From Symsagittifera roscoffensis (taxonomy: Eukaryota > Xenacoelomorpha > Acoela > Convolutidae): a stretch of DNA of 64,000 nt. Where the stretch lies: assembly GCF_963678635.1 (NCBI RefSeq), contig NC_087063.1, positions 57,358,759-57,422,758 on the forward strand. The letters run 5' to 3'. The position numbers and the translations under genes were made by a program. Below are positions 11,661 through 23,900 of the stretch, in pieces. Position 1 is the first letter of the stretch. Each line of letters opens with the position of its first letter. The notes below the pieces were generated by a model, which was not told where the DNA came from, made no database searches, and saw only the letters and a program-made list of their open reading frames with translations.

Positions 11661-12146
11661 TCGTATCATTCGTTCACAAAAAATCTGAAGACTGTATAAA
11701 CAATAAGGTTCTCACCGGACAAACTTGTGTTATCATTTGACCATTAATTTTTGTTAAAATTCACATTGCTACTCAGCGGGTTTGCACAGGTTTCGCAAAT
11801 TTAATATTCCACATGTTGTATCCCAAAAAAATTGAGACTGATAGTTTTTTAAAAACCCATCACTGCTTCGTTATTTCTTAAAAGTTTGTAACTGAAGGTC
11901 AAGATCTTACAGGCCGTACATCGTCGGTTAAGCGTAATTTTAGCGTTGGTTTAACTAAAAAAACGTAGGCCAAAATGTAGGCCGAAATTTTGCCAAATAA
12001 AATGCAGCATGATAATTATGAAAAATGTTCGACAATTTTTGTACCCAGCTTTTTTGTCAAACTAATTAGAAAAATTAATAAGTTTGGTTTGAATTGTTAA
12101 ATTAAATTAAAATAGCACGTGTGTAATAATGCTAACGTATTTTTCA

Positions 12147-12382
12147 GACTGAAGATTGCCAGTTTCTTGTCAGTTGTGGTTAGCAAGCTGAACTGTCTTC
12201 AGACGAATACAAGCGACTCCAGGCAACAGACAAATATTCTAAGCTTGACAAACAAAAACAACAACAACAAAAACAACAGCAACAACATTAGCAACAACAT
12301 AAACAACAGACACGGCAACTTGTCTGCACAGCCAACCAGTCTTCTTAACTCAACTACACCAGTGTCGATTCTGCATTTCTAA
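12147..12382 (+). CDS. Possible Asn-rich exon (weak)
   Basis: An open frame follows TATTTTTCAG at about 12137-12146 and ends with TAA at 12380-12382. The translation holds an Asn-rich tract encoded by an AAC/CAA-type repeat (12245-12310) and a short non-repetitive tail. GC content is above the local background. No domain is recognised and no partner exon is visible, so this may be only a trinucleotide repeat in an open frame. Confidence 0.2.
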
Positions 12383-12439
12383 TAACATATCTTCATTCAA
12401 TTTGTTTTAAAAATTGCGTTCAAAATTTCAATACGCAAT

Positions 12440-12872
12440 TCATTGTTCCAATTTTTGAAGAAAATGACGAAATTTTTGTGCTCCGGCTGTTGTTTTCCCC
12501 AGAAAAGTTGCTTGAAAATTTTTAATTTGGGTTTTTTGACGGAATTTTTATATCAACCGAATGGTACTGTTGTACCTATGTAATATTGTTGATTCATATA
12601 GAATACAATTCAAAATTAAAAAAAAAAATTTTGTACCTGTGATCATTTTTTGTAAAATTGTGAGGGTTAAAGGTTTCAAAAATGGCCATTTTGGGACCTC
12701 AATATGGCGTACGGGGATGATTTACTAAAAAATCTCAAAAATTTCATTTTTTTTCATTTTTGATTGTAAAATTCATCGTTTTTTAAGCGAACACTGCTTC
12801 ATAGTCATCAAAAGGCAATCGAAACGTTTTGGGCTTATCGCTGATATGAGCAGTCTTGTTGGAATTCATTGA
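12440..12872 (+). repeat. Ancient copy of the dominant repeat (plus orientation)
   Basis: Recognisable blocks are TTTTTGTGCTCCGG, TTTTTTGACGGAATTTTTATATCA, CCTGTGATCATTTTTTGTAA, GCCATTTTGGGAC, ATATGGCGTACGGGGATGA and, at the end, AAAAGGCAATCGAAACGTTTTG followed by GATATGAGCAGTCTTGTTGG. The middle block with the GCGCGA palindrome is deleted. Confidence 0.65.
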
Positions 12873-13424
12873 TAAAACTAAGATTGCAATCGACGATATT
12901 AGAAACTTATACAGATTTCAAAATAGCTAAAAAGTTATGTTGTATTTATCGCAATATGTATGACACTGAAATTGAGAATGCAGGGACTTTGTACAGTTCA
13001 GAAAAATCACATAGACTTTTTAATTGTTAGATTGTTATGTCTAACATTGATGTTATCCTGATGAAAACCTCTGAAAAAATGCGGTTGAGAAAAATTATAT
13101 TTCACTATCTGTGCGTAATAAAATATTTTGTTTTGATAAAAAGAATAGAAAATTGGAGAAATCATTTTAACATAGGTAAATTTAGCTGCAATAATTTTGC
13201 TTTTTAAAATTCTTCTCAACTTCTGCTTTATTCAAAAATCAGCCGAAAAGCTCAATAGAAAACCTTATATTTCTATATACTTATTTTGAATTACTCATTG
13301 AATTGACAGTGAAAAAAAATCAGTATACAGTCTGTAAAAACTATGTTTAGGTGATCTAATTTTAAATGTCACTTTTTGATGAGAAAGCATTGAGCTAACA
13401 ACAACCAAATAAGTCGATAGGAAA

Positions 13425-13624
13425 NNNNNNNNNNNNNNNNNNNNNNNNNNNNNNNNNNNNNNNNNNNNNNNNNNNNNNNNNNNNNNNNNNNNNNNNNNNN
13501 NNNNNNNNNNNNNNNNNNNNNNNNNNNNNNNNNNNNNNNNNNNNNNNNNNNNNNNNNNNNNNNNNNNNNNNNNNNNNNNNNNNNNNNNNNNNNNNNNNNN
13601 NNNNNNNNNNNNNNNNNNNNNNNN
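13425..13624. other. Assembly gap (200 N)
   Basis: Exactly 200 undetermined bases, a typical placeholder length. It hides the sequence immediately upstream of the gag remnant of the BEL/Pao element, including any 5' LTR or primer-binding site. Frames drawn across it are meaningless. Confidence 0.98.
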
Positions 13625-13699
13625 GTGTGAACGTAAAGACCCAATCTGGAGTTGTTCTGTATTTAAGAAAAAAGACCCCAACTCAACGAGCTCAGTTCT

Positions 13700-13830
13700 T
13701 CGCGCAAAATAGGCTGTGTTTTGTTGCTTGCAACCTGACCACTTGTTCCAAAAATGCCCTAAAGCCCGCAAATGCACTAAGCCTGGTTGTGAAAGCAACC
13801 ATATTGTCTTGTCTGCAAACAAAGAGTTAA
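13700..13830 (+). pseudogene. gag: BEL/Pao gag C-terminus with zinc-knuckle relic
   Basis: In one frame the translation reads LCFCCLQPDHLFQKCPKARK then CTKPGCESNHIVL. This is the CCHC knuckle (C-x2-C-x4-H-x5-C) and the following C/C/H segment found at the end of Pao gag. The knuckle binds genomic RNA during particle assembly. The upstream gag is missing and an in-frame connection to the protease is broken. Confidence 0.7.
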
Positions 13831-13939
13831 CCATTAGCAAAAACACAAGCCATTTAAGTTCAAATAGTACCGCCCCGCCGAACCGGAATAAGCCGCGTTA
13901 TCGAACGTAGCCAGGTCGCCGTCTTACAGGAAACTAACG

Positions 13940-14480
13940 GGACTCCTACCTGTGCTTCGATTGGAAATAAGTTCTCACACAGACGTGACCACTGCTCTTG
14001 TACGGAGCAATTCCTGTTGGACCCACTAATGGGTCTCGGCAGGCCTAGCACAGCGTTTAAATTTATCTGGCCAAAAGCTAGATATTCTCGTAAACGGCTT
14101 TAATTCGACGGAATCCGTTCCCACGCAACAAGTCGAATTAAACGTGTTTGCCAAATTTGACCACCATGAACACTCGTTTAGGGTTACGCCCTTTGTCAAA
14201 GACAGTTTGAGCGTTGTTTCCGAAACCATTGACGATCCCGTTCTCCAAGACAGATTTTCACATTTGCAGCCAATTAAACCTATTGTCTAAAACTACTCCA
14301 CCGTTGAGATGGTATTGGTGCAGGATGTCTTTCAAGTAATCAAGCCTCTCGAATACTTCCAAGGAGAAATTCAAATTACTCCCGTCGCTGTCCGTATGCC
14401 CATTGGCTGGGTTCTCAGTGGCCGTCTTCCATCACCAATTGGTGTTCAAGCCACCACTTTGAAGTGCACTGTTGAAGATG
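13940..14480 (+). pseudogene. BEL/Pao aspartic-protease region (broken)
   Basis: The frame beginning near 13943 reads LLPVLRLEISSHTDVTTALV and then, past a stop near 14026, AQRLNLSGQKLDILVNGFNS, followed by TPFVKDSL and, after a second stop near 14288, the conserved linker ending MPIGWVLSGRLPSP. The alternation of TTALVRS and a glycine-rich NGF block matches the DTTLVRS region of Pao proteases. The catalytic DSG/DTG cannot be read in frame, so the enzyme is dead. It would have processed the Gag-Pol polyprotein. Confidence 0.65.
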
Positions 14481-15360
14481 TTGCATTTGCTGACCAAGTG
14501 AAGAAATTGTACGAGCTAGAATTGTATGGTACGTTTAAACAAGCTGATCGTGGTTTCTCAGCTGAAAAACGTGCTCAAAAGTTCTTGACTCTACTACGCT
14601 TCATGATGGCAGCCGTTATTTTGTCGGAATGCTCTGGCCTGATGACAATATTCATCTTCCCGATAACTTTTACGCTTCGTTGGTCCAGCTTAAGTCTCTG
14701 GAAAAGCGTCTAGAGAAAGATTTAAACCTGAAAATTCAATTCGCATCAGATATCCGAGGTGATGTCGAGAAGGGTTACGAGGTCCCGGTTAGCCCTCACG
14801 ACTCAAAAAATCGTTCAGACCGAGAATGGTACGTACCGCACCACCCAGTTTTAAACCCGAACAAAACCGGTAAAGTTCGGCGCGTTTTAAACGGTGCTTC
14901 TAAGTTTCACGGAAAATCACGTAATAACTCCCTTCTCATCTGCCCCAATCTGCTTCAGAACCTTTTATTTGTTTTAATGCGCTTTCGAGAGCACAAATAC
15001 GCAGTTTCCGGATATATCGAAGGCATGTTTATGCAGGTCGGCTTACTAGAAAGCGATCAACGTTCCTTGCGTTTTTTTGTGGCGGGAGGAACCCACATCA
15101 GATGTGAGTGTATTTCAAAATACAAGGCATATATCATATATTAGGAGCGAAAAATTCTCCAAATATGTGTCAACTTTGCTCTTTACCGAACAGCCGTCGA
15201 AAACCAAGATCGTTAACCCGAAGCCGCTCACGCCGTGCTAAACAACATTTACATGGATGAATACCTTGGGCCTGTAGAAAAAACAGAAACTGTTTTATCG
15301 TTAAGTCACAGTTGAGTTGAACTGCTTAAGTTGGGTGGGTTTAATCTGACAAAATGTATT
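14480..15360 (+). pseudogene. pol: BEL/Pao reverse transcriptase (frameshifted, catalytic residues lost)
   Basis: Readable blocks are LYELELYGTFKQADRGFSAE, then after a +1 shift near 14640 LDDNIHLPDNFYASLVQLKS, WYVPHHPVLNPNKTGKVRRV, NNSLLICPNLLQNLLFVLMR, KYAVSGYIEGMFMQV and QRSLRFF. After a further broken stretch come NFALYRTAVENQD and NNIYMDEYLGPVE. Motif A normally has Asp before IExMFxQV; here it is Tyr. The catalytic box is YMDE where YMDD is expected. Both metal-binding sites are thus damaged, in addition to the frameshifts. Confidence 0.85.
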
Positions 15361-15439
15361 AGCAACGTTCACAATATGTCCTTGAAACTAAATCCCCCTA
15401 AGACCAGCGCTAACAACAGAAAGGAAATTATTACCGCTG

Positions 15440-16300
15440 CAGTTATCCGGAAAACGCATCGCATGTTCTCGGTCTCAAATGGGATCAAGTCACCGATACG
15501 TTGGTTGTGAGCAGAGGAGTTAACCGCGAACTCAAGGAGTATGTTACACAGCGATCGGTTCTTAGTTTTGTGTCCCCCGTGTTCGACCCCATAGGTCTTG
15601 TCGCCCCATATACTGAACGCCCACGTATGCTACTGAAAGAAAAATGGAGATTGAGTGGTGAACAGAGGGACGACCGACTGCCAAATGAGTTGTGCCGCAG
15701 ATTCACTGAATGGCACTCCGACTTGCCAGTTTTAGGGCAGCTCAAAATGCCTCGTTGTTATTTTGACTTCCCAGTAGATGAGGTTGAGCTGCAAATGTTC
15801 GCTGATAGCTCATTGGACGTTTTCTGTTCTATAGCATTCCTTCGAGCTCAGAAAAACGCGTATTCCAAATGTCAACTAACATTTGTCTTGGGTAAAGCAA
15901 GAGTAGCCCCGATGAAGATGCTTTCAATTCCGAAATTGGAACTTCAGGCTGCGCTTCTTGCTAATCGCCTGAAGGATGATATCGAAAAATCACTGACACT
16001 GAGTATTTCTAAAATGTTCTTGTGGACTGACAGCGCAATAGTCCTTATCGACAAGCAAATAGCCCGTGTTTGTAGCCAATCGAGTAGACGAGATTCTGGA
16101 GTCAACATCAATTGACCAATGGTTCCATGATTGGATTGGAGACAAACCCGCTGACACCGGAACTAGGGGAATTACTGCTGATTCCCTCAGGCAAAGCAGT
16201 TGGGTAAGCGGCCCTTCCTTTTTTAAAACTTCGAATTGGCGTTTTAATTCAAATAGGGAAGTTACTGAGAAATTTCGCCTGGATGGTCCGGTCTACGATT
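15440..16300 (+). pseudogene. pol: BEL/Pao RNase H region (Peptidase_A17-type Pao domain)
   Basis: The frame runs from HVLGLKWDQVTDTLVVSRGV near 15460 to a stop at 16115. It includes SFVSPVFDPIGLVAPYTERP, FADSSLDVFCSIAFLRAQ, SIPKLELQAALLANRL and FLWTDSAIVL, the standard Pao RNase H landmarks with the acidic residues of FADSS, KLEL and WTDS retained. After a frameshift near 16060 it continues as VANRVDEILESTSIDQWFHD and DKPADTGTRGITADSLRQSS, the end of the domain. The preceding RT is dead, so the retained residues are fossil. Confidence 0.85.
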
Positions 16301-16499
16301 GAATGAGGGTTTAGATGTCTCTTCCAATTTTTCGTGCACTGCAGTTTCGACTGACTTTGTCTTCCCCTGGGAAGAGTATAGTTCGTTCTCCAAGATAAAG
16401 CGGCTGGTTGCATATATGTTCAGACTCTCACCTAAGCATAGACATTTCAGATCGCCAGATAAGGCTATATTTGATCCAGATAAACTTGTCATTGCAGAG

Positions 16500-17817
16500 G
16501 CAAACTTCGCAGTTAGAGTCTTTCCCTGCTGAAAGTAAACAATTAGCAGCTAGAAAATATGCGAAAACACCAAGCCGTTTATCATCGTGTTCGCATTTTA
16601 TCGGACCGAACGGTTTAATTAGATCTACCGGCCGTATCCAACGTCTCTCCGCAACCGCATTCGAAACTCGCCATTCAATAATTTTGGATAGCCGCCATCG
16701 CCTAATCCGATTGTTTCTCCTTTCTTGTCACATTAAGCACGAACATCAGAGCGTCGAACACCTTCGTTCCGTCATTCATCAGCAATTTGTTGTACTACGC
16801 TTGAGATATGCACTAAGAGCTGTTGAAACACATTGTGTGTGCTGTAAAAAGCGAAAAGCGAAAACCGTTACTCCAATTATGTCTGATTTTCCCGCGGAGC
16901 GCTTAAGTTTTCGCCAGTCATCGTTGTCGAACTGCGGCGTCGGTTATTTTGGACCATTTCACGTAACCATTCGTCGATCTTCCGAGAAACGCTGGGGTTT
17001 TCTATTTACTTGCTTAACGACTCGCGCATTTCACATTGAGTTGGTTCCATCCTTGGACACAAGTTCATGTGTGATGGTTATCGAGCGCTTTGTTTCTAGG
17101 CGTGGAACACCCTCAATAATTTGGTCGGACAACGGAACGAACTTAGTAGGAGCCGAAAAAGAGCTTCTTCTGTGCATCAAAAACTGGAACGCAGAAGTTC
17201 CACTGTCGCTCGTACGCAAAGGCCTTAAGTGGAAGTACAATTCACCACGTGCACCACATCACGGTGGAGCATGGGAGCGAGTGATGCGCAGTTGTAAGCG
17301 CCTGTTTTATGCAATCATAGGGTCAAGGAAATTGACTGACGAGACCATGTTGCTAGTTAAAGGTTCACTAAACGCCCGTCCGCTCACTCCCGTTTCTGAC
17401 GACCCAGGTAGTCTTGAGGCTTTGACGCCGAATAATTTCTTTTTAGGTCAGAACAGTCTAACCCTTCCGTCTCTAAGGTCGCGTGAAAACTATTTTCACT
17501 CTAAAATTTATGCCCGTGCGCAGTCGTACGCAAACGCAATTTGGCAGCGATGGTTAAGTGAGTACGTCCCTACATTCAATAAAAGAGTTAAGTGGCATGC
17601 TTCTCCCGAATATTCATTGAAAACGGGAGATATGGTGTGGTTTGTTGAATCCACCAGCCCTAGGGGCCACTACCCACTAGCACGCATAATGTCGCTAAAC
17701 TTCGGCAAAGACAACACCGCACGCTCCGCAAACCTAAGGTCCGTTTCCGGAAACTACACTCGGCCGCTCATTGAGTTCGTTCCGGTTTTCGCTCCTTCGG
17801 GGGGTGGAGGATATTAA
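16500..17817 (+). pseudogene. pol: BEL/Pao integrase, long open frame but first catalytic Asp lost
   Basis: Open from about 16408 to a TAA at 17815-17817. The HHCC zinc-binding region is visible as HIKHEHQSVEHL and CVCCKK. The catalytic core has WSDNGTN (second Asp) and APHHGGAWE (Glu). The first Asp, normally in VDYFGPF, is Gly in the block GVGYFGPF. Further on, SLNARPLTPVSDDP and the C-terminal QRWLSEYVPTFNKRVKWH plus GDMVWFVE match the Pao C-terminal DUF5641-like domain. The enzyme would insert cDNA into host DNA. With the Asp-to-Gly change the DDE triad is incomplete. The frame is less decayed than the rest of pol. Confidence 0.85.
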
Positions 17818-17860
17818 TGCTACAGATCATTAAAGTTAAAAGAATGAAAGCTTGTATAGT

Positions 17861-17952
17861 ATAAAGCTAGTATAGTCGCTTGGTAATACCAGCTGGATAC
17901 AAAATGGGTTCCGGGGAGTTCGGTGTGGGTTTGATTCTCACCTAAGTCGATT
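17861..17952 (+). pseudogene. tRNA-like sequence (tRNA relic or SINE head)
   Basis: TAGTATAGTCG at 17868-17878 matches the pol III A box (TRGYNNARNNG) at every position. GGTTTGATTCT at 17928-17938 matches the B box at 9 of 11 positions and is flanked by a 4/5-bp T-stem (GTGTG / CTCAC). The acceptor stem does not pair, so it is not a functional tRNA. It lies 51 bases after the integrase stop and may be a SINE inserted near the end of the BEL element. Confidence 0.4.
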
Positions 17953-20900
17953 CATTTGAGAAACCTGTTTGAGCCAAACCTGATAGAACAAAAAATGCAA
18001 ATATTTTAATTGGTTCATAATTGGTTTGCAATTGAGTTTCTGTTAATTCAACCGCGTGAAATGAATTTGATTTTATAGAAAAAATCATAAATCAGCGCAT
18101 GATCAACCCCACTATTTTGACTTGCTACGTTTCATGTAGTCACAATATTTGAGCTTTTTTCGTGAATTTGAAACCGATTTTGTTTTGTTTCAACTGTATA
18201 AATTGAGCAGAATAATGGAGCTGTAATAACATGCAAAAAAATATCGATGAAATGAAACAAAAAAACTTTTTTTCCCTAAAATTGAGTTTTTTTTAAATAA
18301 TCCACCCACACGCCATATAAAATACAAAAGGATAGGTTTTGCTCCTTGTAACAAATCAATTATGGCATACAAGCTTCTTTTAAACAATTTGGAACGATTT
18401 CTAAGACGGATTAACTCTCCGCTTACGCGTTAATAGCGCGAAAAATATATCGCACGTTAATTGTCCCAAATTGGCCAAAATGGCGATCTTTAAATCTCCA
18501 TAACTTTATAAAAAGTGACAACAGGTGAAATATCTTAGCAAATTTAAGCTCAGGACAACAATAGCTATCGAATAATATCAAAAAATTTCCTCAAAAAAGG
18601 CTAGTTTAAAAGTCGAAATTTGTCTGAAGAAAAAAACCCAGCCCGAGCACAATTATTCCGTTACTTTCCTTACAAAAGTCGGAACAAGACTGCTCAAATC
18701 AGGTCAAAGCCCTGAATGTTCCAACTGACTTTTACGTTTTATAGAGCAGTAATAACATGCAAAAAAATTTTTAATACAACACAATGAAAATTTTTAATTT
18801 AAATTTGAATTTTTTTTGAAAGTTTTCCTCCCCACACGCCATATAAAGTACAAAAAGATCAATTTGGCTCCTTGTAATAAATGAATTATGACAAATGAGT
18901 CTCTCAACCAATTTGGAACGAATTCTAAGACGGATTCAATCTCCGCTTACGCTTTAATAGCGCTAAATATATCGTTAATTGTCCCAAACTGGCCAAAATG
19001 GCAAAATTTAAACCCCCATTACATCACAAAAAATAATCACAAGTAAATATTGTTTCAAGTTTAAGATCAAGACAACATTAGTTTTCGAATGATATCAAAA
19101 ATTTTCATCAAAAATGGCTAGTTAAAAAGTCGATTTTTTTCTTAGGAAAAAAAACCATCCCGAGCACAAATATTCCGCTACTATCGTTACGAAAGTCGGA
19201 ACAAGACTGCTCGTATCGAGGTAAAGCCCTGAATGTTCCGAATGCCTTTTAAGGTTTATGAAGCAGTTATAACATACACAAAAAATTAATAAAATAAAAT
19301 TAAAAGTTTTTTTTCTAATAAAATTCGAATTTTTTTTTGAAAATCATCACCCCATGCCATATAATGTAGTAAAGAATAGACTTGGCGCCTTGTAACAAAT
19401 CAATTTTGGCAAATAAGATTTTTTCAACCAATTCGGAACAATTTCTAGGACGGATTAAAACTCAGCTTACGCGTTAACAGAGCGAAATATATCGCGAGTT
19501 AATTGTCCCATACTGGCCAAAATGGCAATCTTTAAATCTCCATAACTTTATAAAAAAGGACAGCAGGTGAAATATCTTAGCAAATTTAAGCTCAGGACAA
19601 CAATAGCTATCGAATAATATCAAAAAATTTCCTCAAAAAAGGCTAGTTAAAAAATCGAAATTTGTCTGAAGAAAAAAGCCCACCCCGAGCACAATTATTC
19701 CGTTACTTTCTTTACAAAAGTCGGAACAAGACTGCTCAAATCAAGTCAAAGCCCTGAACGTTCCAATTGCCTTTTACGTTTTATAGAGCAGTAATAACAT
19801 GCAAAAACATTTTAATAAAACACAATGAAAATTTTTAAATTAAATTTGATTTTTTTTTGAAAATCGTCCTCCCCACACGCCATATAAAGTACAAAAAGAT
19901 CAATTTGGCTCCTTGTAACAGATCAATTATGACAAATGAGTTTCTCTCAACCAATTTGGAACGAATTCTAAGACGGATTCAATCTCTGCTTACGCTTTAA
20001 TAGCGCTAAATATATCGTTAATTGTCCAAATTGGCCAAAATGGCAAAATTTAAACCCCCATTACATCACAAAAAATTATCACAGGTAAAAATTGTTTCAA
20101 GTTTAAGATCAAGACAACATTAGTTTTCGAATGATATCAAAAGTTTTTATCAAAAATGGCTAGTTAAAAAGTCGATTTTTTCTGAAGAAAAAAAACCCAC
20201 CCCGAGCACAAATATTCTGCTACTATCGTTACGAAAGTCGGAACAAGACTGCTCGTATCGAAGCAAAGCCCTGAATGTTCCGAATTCCTTTTAAGGTTTA
20301 TGAAGCAGTTATAACATACACAAAAAATTAATAAAATAAATTTTTTTTTTGAAAATCATCACCCCATGCCATATAATGTAGTAGAGAAAAGACTTGGCGC
20401 CTTGTAACAAATCAATTTTGGCAAATAAAATTTTTTCAACCAATTCGGAACGATTTCTAAGACGGATTAAATCTCAGCTTACGCGTTAACAGAGCCAAAT
20501 ATATCGCAATTTAATTGTCCCATATTGGCCAAAATGGCAATCTTAACCCCATGACTTTTCGAAAAAAGATCACAGGTAAAATATATTTTCAAATTTAAAA
20601 TTAAGACAACAAAACCTTTTGAATGATATAAAAACTCCGTCAAAAAAGGCTAGTTAAAAAGTCGAATTTTGTCTGAAGAGACAAGAACACCCAGAGCACA
20701 AATATTCCGTTACTTTTGTTACGAAAGTCGGAACAAGACTGCTCGTATCAAGGCAAAGCCCTGAATGTTCCGACTGCCTTTTAAGGTTCATGGAGCAGTT
20801 ATAACATACAAAAAATTTTAAAAAACAAAAAATTGTTTTTCTACTGGATGAAATTGTTTTTTGAAAATTACCAACCCACACGCCATATAAAGTAGGAAAG

Positions 20901-23900
20901 GATAGATTTCGCTCCTTTTAACAAATCAATAATTGCAAATAAGCTTCTTTCAACCAATTTGGAGTGATTTCTAAGGCGGAATAAATCACAGCTTACGCGT
21001 TAATAGAGCGAAATATATCGCAATTTAATTGTCCCATAATGGTCAAAATGGCAATATATAAACCCCCATAACTTTATTAAAAACTATCACAGGTGAAATG
21101 TCTTTTCAAATTTAAGCTCAGGACAACAATACCTTTTGAATGATTAAAAAAAGTCCGTCAAAAAAGGCTAGTTAAAAAGTCGAAGTTTATCTGAAGAAAA
21201 AAAACCCACCCCGAGCACAAATATTCCGTTATTTTCGTTACGAAAGTCGGAACAAGACTTTTCGTATCGAGGCAAAGCCCTGAATGATCCGACTGCCTTT
21301 TAAGGTTCAGGGAGCAGTTATAACATACAAGAAAAAATTTTTTAAAAAATTGTTTTTCTATAAGTTGAAATTTTTTTGAAAATTATCAACCCACACGCCA
21401 TATAAAGTACAAAAGGATAGATTTCGCTCCTTGTAACAAATCAATAATTGCGAATAAGCTTCTTTCAACCAATTTGGAGTGATTTCTAAGGCGGAATAAA
21501 TCACAGCTTACTCGTTATTAGAGCGAAACATATCGCGATTAATGTCCCGTATTGGTCAAAATGGCAATATCTAAAACACCATAACTTTATTAAAAGTTAT
21601 CACAGGTGAAATATCTTTTCAAATTTAAGCTCAGGACAACAATACCTTTTGAATGATATAAAAAAAACGTCGAAAAAGGCTAGTTAAAAAGTCGAAGTTT
21701 ATCTGAAGAAAAAAAAACCCACCCCGAGCACAAATATTCCGTCATTTTCGTTACGAAAGTCGGAACAAGACTTTTCGTATCGAGGCAAAGCCCTGAATGA
21801 TCCGACTGCCTTTTAAGGTTCATGGAGCAGTTATAACATACAAAAAATTTTAAAAAACAAAAAATTGTTTTTCTACTGGATGAAATTGTTTTTTGAAAAT
21901 TACCAACCCACACGCCATATAAAGTAGGAAAGGATAGATTTCGCTCCTTTTAACAAATCAATAATTGCAAATAAGCTTCTTTCAACCAATTTGGAGTGAT
22001 TTCTAAGGCGGAATAAATCACAGCTTACGCGTTAATAGAGCGAAATATATCGCAATTTAATTGTCCCATATTGGCCAAAATGGCAATCTTTAAACCCCCA
22101 TAACTTTACAAAAAAAGATCACAAGTAAAATATCTTTTCAAATTTAAAATTAAGACAACAATACCTTTTGAATGATTTAAAAAATTCCGTCAAAAAAGGC
22201 TAGTTAAAAAGTCGAATTTTGTCTGAAGAAAACAAAACCACCCAGAGCACAAATATTCCGTTATTTTCGTTACGAAAGTCGGAACAAGACTTTTCGTATC
22301 GAGGCAAAGCCCTGAATGATCCGACTGCCTTTTAAGGTTCAGGGAGCAGTTATAACATACAAGAAAAAATTTTTAAAAAAATTGTTTTTCTATAAGTTGA
22401 ATTTTTTTTGAAAATTATCAACCCACACGCCATATAAAGTACAAAAGGATAAATTTCGCTCCTTGTAACAAATCAATAATTGCGAATAAGCTTCTTTCAA
22501 CCAATTTGGAGTGATTTCTAAGGCGGAATAAATCACAGCTTACTCGTTATTAGAGCGAAACATATCGCGATTAATGTCCCGTATTGGTCAAAATGGCAAT
22601 ATCTAAAACACCATAACTTTATTAAAAGTTATCACAGGTGAAATATCTTTTCAAATTTAAGCTCAGGACAACAATACCTTTTGAATGATATAAAAAAAAC
22701 GTCGAAAAAGGCTAGTTAAAAAGTCGAAGTTTATCTGAAGAAAAAAAAAACCCACCCCGAGCACAAATATTCCGTCATTTTCGTGTTGAAAGTCGGAAAA
22801 AGAAGACTGCTCGTATCATCGCAAGCCCTGAATGTTCCGACTGCCTTTCAAAGTTTATGGAGCAGTTAAAACAAACAAAAAGTTTTAACAAAATAAATTG
22901 AAATTTTTTTTCTAAAATTTGAAATTTTTTTTTGAAAGTCATCCCCCCATACGCCATATAAAGTACGAGAGGATAAATTTTGCTCCTTGTAACAAATCAT
23001 TTATGACAGATGAGCCTTTTTCAACCAATTTGGAACAATTTTTAAGACGGATTAAATCTCAGCTTACGCGTTAACAGAGCGAAATATATCGCGATTTAAT
23101 TGTCCCATATTGGCCAAAATGGCAATCTTTAAACCCCCATGACTTTACGAAAAAAGATCACAGGTGAAATATTTTTTTCAAATTTAAGATCAAGACAACA
23201 ATAGTTTTCGAATGATAAAAAAAATTTCCTCAAAAATGGCTAGTTAAGAAGTCGAATTTTGCCTGAAGAAAAAAAACCCACCCCGAGCACAATTATTCCG
23301 TTACTTTCTTTACAAAAGTCGGAACAAGACTGCTCAAATCAGGTCAAAGCCCTGAATGTTCTAACTGCCTTTTACGTTTTATAGAGCAGTAATAACATGC
23401 AAAAAAATTTTAATAAAACACAATGAAAATTTTTAATTTAAATTTGAATTTTTTTTGAAAGTCTTCCTCCCCACACGCCATATAAAGTACAAAAAGATCA
23501 ATTTGGCTCCTTGTAACAAGTGAATTATGACAAATGAGTTACTCTCAACCAGTTGGGAACGAATTCTAAGACGGATTCAATCTCCGCTTACGCTTTAATA
23601 GCGCTAATATATCGTTAATTGTCCCAAATTGGCCAAAATGGCAAAATTTAAACCCCCATTACATCACAAAAAATAATCACAGGTAAATATTGTTTCAAGT
23701 TTAAGATCAAGACAACATTAGTTTTCGAATGATATAGAAAAACTTCCTCAAAAATGGCTAGTTAAAAAGTCGAAGTTTGTCTGAAGAAAAAAAGCCTACC
23801 CAGAGCACAAATATTCCCTTACTATCGTTACGAAAGTCGGAACAAGACTGCTCGTATCAAGGCAAAGCCCTGAATGTTCCGACTACCATTTAAGGTTTAT

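Larger units (their letters stand above)
13625..17817 (+). mobile_element. Decayed BEL/Pao LTR retrotransposon (gag tail to integrase)
   Basis: Ordered remnants of one element: gag zinc knuckle, aspartic-protease region, reverse transcriptase, Pao-type RNase H region and integrase with the C-terminal DUF5641-like part. All are on the plus strand in canonical order. Stops and frameshifts occur in protease, RT and RNase H. GC content is clearly higher than the flanks, so the boundaries show by composition. No LTR pair could be identified: the 5' side is lost in the gap at 13425-13624, and after the integrase stop no sequence repeats upstream. A tRNA-like sequence starts about 45 bases downstream. 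Confidence 0.9.

Noticed and set aside
13295-13846. A frame running across the N gap
   Set aside because: The middle 200 bases are unknown, so continuity is an artefact. The right part is antisense to the gag knuckle.
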